A stretch of 12,335 nt of DNA from an uncultured Thermomonas sp. (GTDB lineage: Bacteria > Pseudomonadota > Gammaproteobacteria > Xanthomonadales > Xanthomonadaceae). The stretch covers positions 1 through 12,335 of the forward strand of contig CAMLJA010000027.1 in assembly GCA_946480065.1 (NCBI GenBank). The letters are read 5' to 3'. Under the pieces are notes generated by a model. The model saw only the letters and a list, made by a program, of their open reading frames with translations, was not told where the DNA came from and ran no database searches. Each line of letters opens with the position of its first letter. The stretch's first letter is position 1. The translations under genes were made by a program, and so were the position numbers. Below, in pieces: positions 7,299-12,335 of this stretch.

Positions 7299-9315
7299 GG
7301 GCGGCGGCCAGTTGCCGGGTGCGCGCGGCTTCGGTGGCGGCCACTTCGGCGGCCGGGATGTGGAAGTCGCGCCGGTAGTTGAAGGTGTGCGCGATCGCGG
7401 CGATGACCAGGGCCGCGAAGGAGCCGATCGCCAGCCACCAGATGTGCCAGACCAGGGCGAAGCCCAGCACCAGGCTGATTGCGGCCAGCACCACGCCGGC
7501 GGCGGTGTTCTTCGGCATGTGGATCGGCAGGAAGCCTTCCTGCGGGCGACGGAAGCCGTGCCGCTTCATGTCGGCCCAGGCGTCGGTGTCGCGCACCACC
7601 GGGGTGAAGGCGAAGTTGTAGGCCGGCGGCGGCGACGAGGTCGACCATTCCAGCGTGCGGCCGTCCCACGGGTCGCCGGTGGCGTCGCGCAGCGCGTCGC
7701 GGTTGCGCAGGGCGGTGGCGATGCTGGCCAGGAAGGCGGCGATGCCCACCGCGATCAGCACCGCGCCCACCGCCGCCGCGATGAACCACGGCTGCAGGCT
7801 GGGATCGTCGAAGTGGCTCATGCGGCGGGTGACGCCCATCAGCCCCAGCACGTAGAGCGGGGTGAAGGCCAGCCAGTAGCCCACGAACCAGGCCCAGAAC
7901 GAGACCTTGCCCCAGAACGGATCGAGCCTGAAGCCGAACGCCTTCGGGAACCAGTAGTTCATCCCGGCGAACACGCCGAACACCACGCCGCCGATGATCA
8001 CGTTGTGGAAGTGGGCGACCAGGAACAGCGAGTTGTGCAGCACGAAGTCGGCCGGCGGCACCGCCAGCAGCACGCCGGTCATGCCGCCCACGGTGAAGGT
8101 CACCATGAAGCCGATCGTCCACAGCATCGGCACCTCGAAGCGGATCCGCCCGCGGTACATGGTGAACAGCCAGTTGAAGATCTTCGCGCCGGTCGGGATC
8201 GAGATGATCATCGTGGTGATGCCGAAGAACGAGTTGACGCTGGCGCCCGAGCCCATGGTGAAGAAGTGGTGCAGCCACACCAGGTACGACAGGATGGTGA
8301 TGCACACCGTGGCGTAGACCATCGAGCTGTAGCCGAACAGGCGCTTGCCGGCGAAGGTGGAGACCACCTCCGAATACACCCCGAACAGCGGCAGGATCAG
8401 GATGTAGACCTCCGGGTGGCCCCAGATCCAGATCAGGTTCACGTACAACATCGGGTTGCCGCCGAGGTCGTTGGTGAAGAAGTTGGTGCCCAGGTAGCGG
8501 TCCATGGTGAGCATGGCCAGCACCGCGGTCAGCACCGGGAAGCTGGCCACGATCAGGATGTTCGAGCACAGCGAGGTCCAGGTGAACACCGGCATCTTCA
8601 TCAGGCCCATGCCCGGCGCGCGCATCTTGATGATGGTCACCAGCAGGTTGATGCCGGACAGCGTGGTGCCCACGCCCGCGATCTGCAGCGCCCAGATGTA
8701 GTAGTCCATCCCCACGTCGGGGCTGTAGTCGATCCCCGACAGCGGCGCCATCGCCAGCCAGCCGGCCTTGGCGAACTCGCCGACGAACAGCGACACCATC
8801 ACCAGCGCGGCGCCCGCGGTGGTCATCCAGAAGCTGAAGTTGTTGAGGAACGGGAAGGCCACGTCGCGCGCGCCGATCTGCAGCGGCACCACGTAGTTCA
8901 TCAGCCCGGTGATGAACGGCATGGCCACGAAGAAGATCATGATCACGCCGTGGGCGGTGAAGATCTGGTCGTAGTGGTGCGGCGGCAGGTAGCCCAGGTT
9001 GTCGCCGAAGGCGATGGCCTGCTGGCCACGCATCATCAGCGCGTCGGCGAAGCCGCGCAGCAGCATCACCAGGCCCAGCACCATGTACATGATGCCGATC
9101 TTCTTGTGGTCGATGCTGGTGGCCCAGTCGCGCCAGAACGTGCCCCACAGGCGGTACCGGGTGACCAGGCCGAGCACGGCCAGGCCCGCCAGCGCGGCGC
9201 CGATGAAGGTGGCGATCAGGATGGGCTCGTGGTACGGGATCGCTGCCAGGCTGAGCTTGCCCAGCCAGGGCGAGACGTCGGCGGCACCGGGGGAGAGGGT
9301 GGGGGAGGTCATCAT
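7291..9315 (-). CDS. cyoB: Cytochrome o ubiquinol oxidase subunit I (CyoB)
   Basis: This is the catalytic subunit of the proton-pumping heme-copper quinol oxidase, with 674 residues (E. coli 663) and a constant +16 offset from E. coli numbering. Quinol-site residues are kept: Arg87, Asp91, His114 and Gln117. Low-spin heme ligands are His122 and His437. His435 binds the high-spin heme. CuB ligands are His300, His349 and His350, with Tyr304 as the cross-linked tyrosine in [13 protein letters not shown]-channel Asp151 and Asn140, Glu302 and K-channel Lys378 are all present, so this is a full A-type pumping enzyme. Two adjacent ATGs (9315, 9312) are possible starts. The 18-nt gap after cyoA has no obvious ribosome binding site. 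The heme at the high-spin site could be O or A; the sequence does not decide. Confidence 0.97.
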   Translation of the reverse strand: MMTSPTLSPGAADVSPWLGKLSLAAIPYHEPILIATFIGAALAGLAVLGLVTRYRLWGTFWRDWATSIDHKKIGIMYMVLGLVMLLRGFADALMMRGQQAIAFGDNLGYLPPHHYDQIFTAHGVIMIFFVAMPFITGLMNYVVPLQIGARDVAFPFLNNFSFWMTTAGAALVMVSLFVGEFAKAGWLAMAPLSGIDYSPDVGMDYYIWALQIAGVGTTLSGINLLVTIIKMRAPGMGLMKMPVFTWTSLCSNILIVASFPVLTAVLAMLTMDRYLGTNFFTNDLGGNPMLYVNLIWIWGHPEVYILILPLFGVYSEVVSTFAGKRLFGYSSMVYATVCITILSYLVWLHHFFTMGSGASVNSFFGITTMIISIPTGAKIFNWLFTMYRGRIRFEVPMLWTIGFMVTFTVGGMTGVLLAVPPADFVLHNSLFLVAHFHNVIIGGVVFGVFAGMNYWFPKAFGFRLDPFWGKVSFWAWFVGYWLAFTPLYVLGLMGVTRRMSHFDDPSLQPWFIAAAVGAVLIAVGIAAFLASIATALRNRDALRDATGDPWDGRTLEWSTSSPPPAYNFAFTPVVRDTDAWADMKRHGFRRPQEGFLPIHMPKNTAAGVVLAAISLVLGFALVWHIWWLAIGSFAALVIAAIAHTFNYRRDFHIPAAEVAATEAARTRQLAAAHV

Positions 9316-9333
9316 GGCGTTCGGAAGGCGGGA

Positions 9334-10383
9334 TCAGGGGGCGCGCAGCGCCAGCGTCCAGGCCGGGCGCACCGCGTCGGCGGTGCAGGTCTCCCCGGGC
9401 ACGTAGGGGCGGCCGCGCAGGTCGCCGCGGGCGCGGTCCTGCAGCACGGCGAGGCCGCTGTCGGCGGCGGGTCGGCCACCGGCGGCGTCGATCGCCATCA
9501 TTTCGTGCATGCACATCCGGCGCGGGTCCACGCAGCGGTTGAGGATGGCGTCGTACAGGCCCGGGTCCACCCCCGCGAACAGCCGCGCGGGCTCGCGCTC
9601 GCTGGGCTTCTCCAGCGCCAGGTAGCGCGCGCGGTCCAGGCGCTCGCCGGCGGTGCGCGCCCTGGCGACCCATGCCTCGAAGCCGGCGTCGTCGGTGGCG
9701 TGCACGGTGAAGCGCATGTGCGAGAAGCCGGCCCCGCTGTAGTTGGACGACAGGCCCTGGAACGTGCCGGCCTGGTTGGCCACCGCGTTCAGCTCCGTCT
9801 GCATGCCCGGCATCGTGTAGATCATCCCGGCCAGCTCGGGGATGTAGAACGCGTTCATCACGCTGGAGGAGGTGAGCAGGAAGCGCACCGGGCGGTCCAC
9901 CGGCAGCGCCAGTTCGTTGACCGCGGCCACGCCTTCCTTCGGGTAGATGAACAGCCACTTCCAGTCCAGCGAGACCACCTGGACTTCCAGCGGCTCGACG
10001 CCGGCCGGGACCGGGCGGCCCTTGGCCAGCCGGTCCAGCGGGCGGTAGGGGTCCAGGGTGTGGGTGGTGATCCAGGTGATCGCGCCCAGCGCGATGATGA
10101 TGAGCAGCGGCACCGCCCAGATCACCAGTTCCAGCTGGGTGGAATGGTCCCAGTCCGGGGTGTACTTGGCGGCCCGGTTGGAGGCGCGGTAGCGCCAGGC
10201 GAACAGCAGGGTCAGCGCGATCACCGGCACGATGACGATCAGCATCAGCACGGTGGCGACCACGATCAGGTCGCCCTGCTGGCGGGCGACGTCGCCGGAC
10301 GGGTCGAGCACCACCGTCCGCGCGCAGCCGGTCAGGGCCAACAGCGCGGGCAGCAGCCACGTGGTGCGTGGGAGCTTGGGCAT
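9334..10383 (-). CDS. cyoA: Cytochrome o ubiquinol oxidase subunit II (CyoA), lipoprotein
   Basis: Subunit II has 349 residues (E. coli 315). A lipoprotein signal ends in LTGC, with Cys20 the lipidation site. Transmembrane helices at 39-63 and 85-106 and a periplasmic cupredoxin fold (about 130-228) follow. CuA ligands are absent. The usual His is Asn177 in SSVMNAFYIP, and the Cys-Cys loop is replaced by Ser212 and Ser216 with Phe220 in the later His position. This marks a quinol oxidase rather than a cytochrome c oxidase. Beyond the cupredoxin domain is an extension with Cys284, Cys291, His293 and several Met (NRCVDPRRMCMHEMM, 282-296). It is the first gene of the operon. The ATG at 10383 is the only start that leaves the signal peptide complete, yet it has no recognisable ribosome binding site. 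Confidence 0.95.
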   Translation of the reverse strand: MPKLPRTTWLLPALLALTGCARTVVLDPSGDVARQQGDLIVVATVLMLIVIVPVIALTLLFAWRYRASNRAAKYTPDWDHSTQLELVIWAVPLLIIIALGAITWITTHTLDPYRPLDRLAKGRPVPAGVEPLEVQVVSLDWKWLFIYPKEGVAAVNELALPVDRPVRFLLTSSSVMNAFYIPELAGMIYTMPGMQTELNAVANQAGTFQGLSSNYSGAGFSHMRFTVHATDDAGFEAWVARARTAGERLDRARYLALEKPSEREPARLFAGVDPGLYDAILNRCVDPRRMCMHEMMAIDAAGGRPAADSGLAVLQDRARGDLRGRPYVPGETCTADAVRPAWTLALRAP

Positions 10384-10441
10384 GCGGGGAAGGGGACTTG
10401 GGGGAGTCTGGGCGCCAGAGTACCGCCTGCGGCCTGGCGGC

Positions 10442-10466
10442 GCGATTGGACGTTTTGTCCTATCGC
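10442..10466. promoter_or_regulatory. 25-bp near-perfect palindrome, candidate operator
   Basis: The left arm GCGATTGGAC (10442-10451) and right arm GTCCTATCGC (10457-10466) are inverted repeats matching at 9 of 10 positions around a 5-nt GTTTT centre. The arm-plus-spacer length suits a dimeric regulator binding on one DNA face. It lies 58-82 nt upstream of cyoA and 82-106 nt upstream of the MFS ATG, so one protein bound here could act on both. The inner part (GGAC-GTTTT-GTCC) partly resembles the G-N-G-R-C...G-N-C-G-C binding pattern reported for RegA/RegR-type regulators, with mismatches at the outer positions. Binding by the regulator of this operon is inference. Confidence 0.6.
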
Positions 10467-10471
10467 CCCCG

Positions 10472-10497
10472 GCGCCCGGCTGGCCTAAGCTGGGCGC
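10472..10497 (+). promoter_or_regulatory. Ten-pair hairpin upstream of the MFS gene
   Basis: GCGCCCGGCT (10472-10481) pairs with AGCTGGGCGC (10488-10497) around a 6-nt loop (GGCCTA). All ten positions pair in RNA, one as G-U. It ends 50 nt before the MFS ATG, so it could fold in a 5' leader if transcription starts upstream. It lacks a T tract, so it is not a typical terminator. The function is unknown. Confidence 0.4.
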
Positions 10498-10547
10498 GAG
10501 GCGGATCCTGCCGCCTGCCTTCCCCCGTGTCCAGGACCCCGCCGCCG

Positions 10548-11879
10548 ATGTCCGTCCATCCCCAGGCCATGGCCTCCGCCCACGACCACGGTGCCAAGGG
10601 CGACCCCCACGTCGCCCCCGGCGAGATCGCGGTGGGCGTGGTGATCGGCCGCGCGTCCGAGAACTTCGACTTCTTCGTCTACGGGATCGCCTCCGCGCTG
10701 GTGTTCCCGCGGATCTTCTTCCCGTTCGCCGACGGGCTGACCGGCGCGCTGTATTCGTTCGCCATCTTCGCCCTGGCCTTCGTGGTGCGGCCGTTCGGCA
10801 CCGCGCTGTCGATGCGGGTGCAGCGGCGCTGGAACCGCGGCACCAAGCTGACCGCGGCCCTGTTCCTGCTGGGCACGGCGACCGCCGGCATCGCCTTCCT
10901 GCCCGGCTACGCCACCCTGGGCGGCGCGGCCATCGTGCTGCTGGCGCTGCTGCGCATGCTCCAGGGCATGGCGATGGGCGGCTCCTGGGACGGGCTGCCG
11001 TCGCTGCTGGCGCTGAATGCGCCCAAGCAGCGCCGCGGCTGGTACGCCATGCTGGGCCAGCTGGGCGCGCCGGTGGGCTTCATCGTGGCGGCCGCGCTGT
11101 TCGCCTACCTGATCGGCAGCCTGTCCGAGCGCGACTTCTTCGACTGGGGCTGGCGCTATCCGTTCTACGCCGCGTTCGCCATCAACGTGGTGGCGCTGTT
11201 CGCGCGGCTGCGGCTGGTGGTGACACGCGAATACGAGCACGAGCTGGACCAGCGCGAGCTGGAGCCGGTGCCGCTGCGCGAGCTGGTGGAGGTCAAGGGC
11301 CGCCACGTGGTGATCGGCGCGTTCGCGCCGCTGGCCAGCTACGCGCTGTTCCACATCGTCACCATCTTCCCGCTGTCGTGGGTGCTGCTGTTCGCCGACC
11401 AGCCGATCGTCGGGCTGCTGTGGGTGCAGGTGCTGGGCGGCTTCATCGCCATCGGCGGGGTGCTCGCTTCGGGCCTGATCGCCGACCGCTTCGGGCGGGT
11501 GCCCACGCTGGGCGGGCTGGCGCTGGCCATCGCCATGTTCAGCGGCTTCGCGCCCACCCTGCTGGGCGGCGGCGAGCTGGCCCAGGACGCCTTCATCCTG
11601 ATCGGCTTCCTGCTGCTGGGCCTGTCCTACGGCCAGTCCTCCGGCGCGGTGACCCGCAACTTCGGCCCGCGCTACCGCTACACCGGCGCGGCGCTGACCA
11701 CCGACTTCGCCTGGCTGATCGGCGCCGCCTTCGCGCCGCTGGTGGCGCTGTGGGTGTGCGCGAAGTTCGGCCTGGCCTTCCTCGGCGCCTACCTGCTGTC
11801 GGGCGCCATCAGCACCGTGGTGGCACTGGTCCTGCACCAGCGCATGAAGCGCGCCGAGGCGCGCGCCGTCGGGCGATAA
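10548..11879 (+). CDS. MFS transporter, metabolite:H+ symporter (MHS)-like
   Basis: This 443-residue inner-membrane protein has about 12 hydrophobic helices. GRASENFDFFVYG (34-46), LRMLQGMAMGGSWDG (135-149), APKQRRGWYAMLGQLGAPVGF and WGWRYPFYAAF match the metabolite:H+ symporter branch (ShiA/ProP/KgtP relatives), so an organic acid or osmolyte substrate is possible but not defined. The loop 2-3 motif after RPFG (81-84) is degenerate: the expected G-x-L-x-D-R-x-G-R-R is replaced by a basic stretch with no Asp (88-100). The equivalent second-half motif GLIADRFGR (309-317) is intact. The start at 10548 follows AGGA at 10533-10536 and puts the first motif at the usual depth; an in-frame ATG at 10368 would add 60 unrelated residues across the control region. 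An MFS gene next to cyoA also occurs in pseudomonads, from memory. Confidence 0.85.
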   Translation: MSVHPQAMASAHDHGAKGDPHVAPGEIAVGVVIGRASENFDFFVYGIASALVFPRIFFPFADGLTGALYSFAIFALAFVVRPFGTALSMRVQRRWNRGTKLTAALFLLGTATAGIAFLPGYATLGGAAIVLLALLRMLQGMAMGGSWDGLPSLLALNAPKQRRGWYAMLGQLGAPVGFIVAAALFAYLIGSLSERDFFDWGWRYPFYAAFAINVVALFARLRLVVTREYEHELDQRELEPVPLRELVEVKGRHVVIGAFAPLASYALFHIVTIFPLSWVLLFADQPIVGLLWVQVLGGFIAIGGVLASGLIADRFGRVPTLGGLALAIAMFSGFAPTLLGGGELAQDAFILIGFLLLGLSYGQSSGAVTRNFGPRYRYTGAALTTDFAWLIGAAFAPLVALWVCAKFGLAFLGAYLLSGAISTVVALVLHQRMKRAEARAVGR

Positions 11880-11880
11880 T

Positions 11881-11905
11881 CGTCCGCGGATCCGCCGCGG
11901 GGACG
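11881..11905 (+). promoter_or_regulatory. Hairpin that could cover the sdhE ribosome binding site
   Basis: CGTCCGCGG (11881-11889) can pair with CCGC and GGACG in 11895-11905, giving nine pairs with a 2-nt bulge and a 5-nt ATCCG loop. The right side includes GGGGA (11899-11903), the best-placed ribosome binding site for the sdhE ATG at 11910. It fills most of the 30-nt MFS-sdhE gap. High GC makes chance pairing likely, so a regulatory role is only a suggestion. Confidence 0.35.
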
Positions 11906-11909
11906 GGGC

Positions 11910-12158
11910 ATGGACGACGAGGCCGAACTGAGGAAGCTGCGCTGGCGCTGCCGGCGCGGCATGCGCGAGCTGGACCAGCTGCTGGAGCGCTGGCTGGAGC
12001 GCGAATGGCGGCAAAGTCCGACCGCGCGGCGCGCGGTCTTCCTGCGGATCCTGGACAGCGAGGACGACAGACTCTGGCGCTGGTTCCTCGGCCATGAGAC
12101 CCCGGACGATGTCGAAATCGCGGCGCTCGTCGATCGCATCCGCACCCTGCCGCCTTGA
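11910..12158 (+). CDS. sdhE: FAD assembly factor SdhE (DUF339/YgfY)
   Basis: This 82-residue cytoplasmic protein (E. coli 88) is the factor that promotes covalent attachment of FAD to SdhA. The defining RGxxE motif is RGMRE at 16-20, within a helical [16 protein letters not shown] stretch. The usual second part, [18 protein letters not shown] followed by the acidic ETPDD and a final helix, is present. The ATG at 11910 follows GGGGACGGGG and has no better upstream alternative. The gene is 30 nt behind the MFS transporter and overlaps ygfX by 50 nt, so it probably shares a transcript with both. In related bacteria I expect sdhE directly after sdhB; here sdhB is about 8.3 kb away. Confidence 0.94.
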   Translation: MDDEAELRKLRWRCRRGMRELDQLLERWLEREWRQSPTARRAVFLRILDSEDDRLWRWFLGHETPDDVEIAALVDRIRTLPP

Positions 12159-12335
12159 ATGGCGGCCCTCGCGCGTGGCGCTGGCCGCGCTGTGGGGGCT
12201 GGCCGCGCTGGCGCCGTTCTCCCTGCTGCAGTCCGACCTGCCGCGCCCGCTGGCCTGGCCGCTGGCGCTGGCCGCCGCGGCCTGGGGCGCATGCGCCGCG
12301 CGGGCGTACGCGCGGCAGCCGGCGCGGACCCTGGT
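12109..12335 (+). CDS. ygfX: YgfX-like small membrane protein, N-terminal part (cut by window end)
   Basis: A reading frame from the ATG at 12109 runs open to the window end (75 codons). It begins [22 protein letters not shown], shown here only as [10 protein letters not shown] followed by [10 protein letters not shown] (residues 13-22). It then has two hydrophobic stretches (about 23-40 and 46-65) split by a short polar SDLPRP turn. A [12 protein letters not shown] start followed by a double hairpin helix next to sdhE is characteristic of YgfX (CptA), the usual partner gene of sdhE. E. coli YgfX has been described as an inner-membrane protein linked to cell-division toxicity with SdhE/CptB as antitoxin; the role here is uncertain. 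The frame starts inside sdhE, overlapping it by 50 nt. Confidence 0.78.
   Translation, partial: MSKSRRSSIASAPCRLEWRPSRVALAALWGLAALAPFSLLQSDLPRPLAWPLALAAAAWGACAARAYARQPARTL

Larger units (their letters stand above)
10384..10547. promoter_or_regulatory. Divergent control region between cyoA and the MFS gene
   Basis: This 164-nt region separates the cyoA operon (leftward) from the MFS-sdhE-ygfX group (rightward) and must hold at least the cyo promoter. Its middle is less GC-rich than its flanks around a GTTTTGTCC stretch. It contains the palindrome at 10442-10466 and a hairpin at 10472-10497. I could not place a convincing -35/-10 pair with normal spacing on either strand. For the MFS gene, AGGA at 10533-10536 is a plausible ribosome binding site 11 nt before the ATG at 10548. 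Confidence 0.65.

Noticed and set aside
7175..10360. A very long open frame on the - strand overlapping cyoA and cyoB in another frame
   Set aside because: It is a frame-shifted reading of the conserved cyoAB genes with low-complexity Arg/Pro/Gly composition and no motif.
7249..10488. A very long open frame (over 1,000 codons) on the + strand opposite cyoA-cyoC
   Set aside because: It is antisense to four well-supported genes, is rich in His/Arg/Gln/Gly/Ala with no domain, and is expected from codon bias in very GC-rich DNA.
10368..10547. Sixty-residue N-terminal extension of the MFS protein
   Set aside because: It spans the divergent control region and palindrome and overlaps the cyoA start; the translated stretch is unlike MFS N-termini.
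10384..10547. FNR/ANR box or sigma-54 promoter in the divergent region
   Set aside because: No TTGAT-N4-ATCAA and no TGGC-N7-TGC spacing could be found on either strand.
12159..12335. An open frame from the ATG just after the sdhE coding end
   Set aside because: It reads as Ala/Gly/Arg repeats; the other frame from 12109 gives a convincing YgfX N-terminus with hydrophobic helices.

Overview
The window is very GC-rich, densely coding DNA. It most likely comes from a chromosome of the Xanthomonadaceae (Lysobacter/Luteimonas/Stenotrophomonas type), a gammaproteobacterium. The order SDHAF4-sdhC-sdhD-sdhA-sdhB, the later sdhE-ygfX pair and the RegB/RegA-type two-component system fit that family. 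The assignment rests on gene order and protein motifs recalled from memory, not on a database search.

Layout. Positions 3-3582 (+) hold the end of a succinate dehydrogenase assembly factor (SDHAF4/DUF1674) followed by sdhC, sdhD, sdhA and sdhB, i.e. complex II. Positions 3652-10383 (-) are one tightly packed operon read right to left: cyoA, cyoB, cyoC, cyoD, a SURF1 gene, a RegB/PrrB/RoxS-type histidine kinase and a RegA/PrrA/RoxR-type response regulator. Gaps are at most 18 nt and four of the six junctions overlap. Positions 10384-10547 form a divergent control region with a 25-bp near-perfect palindrome and a second hairpin. Positions 10548-12335 (+) carry an MFS transporter of the metabolite:H+ symporter type, then sdhE (SDH flavinylation factor), then the start of a ygfX-like membrane protein gene that overlaps sdhE and runs off the window.

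How it works together. SdhCDAB oxidises succinate and reduces ubiquinone. CyoABCD oxidises ubiquinol and reduces O2. RegB carries the GGxxNPF ubiquinone-binding motif and the conserved redox cysteine, so it probably reads the redox state of the pool that connects the two enzymes. SDHAF4 and SdhE mature the flavoprotein and SURF1 matures the oxidase. The window is therefore close to a complete succinate-to-oxygen chain with its assembly factors and its own redox sensor.

The most notable points are these. The sdh gene set is split, with the seven-gene oxidase/regulator operon plus the transporter lying between sdhB and sdhE. As a result sdhE sits 30 nt behind the transporter, downstream of the cyo divergent control region. 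A strong candidate operator lies in that region. No cyoE (heme O synthase) is present although a SURF1 gene is. I see no mobile element, CRISPR array, RNA gene or clearly unknown protein system. No gene-free stretch exceeds 300 bases; the longest is the 164-nt cyoA/MFS divergent region.
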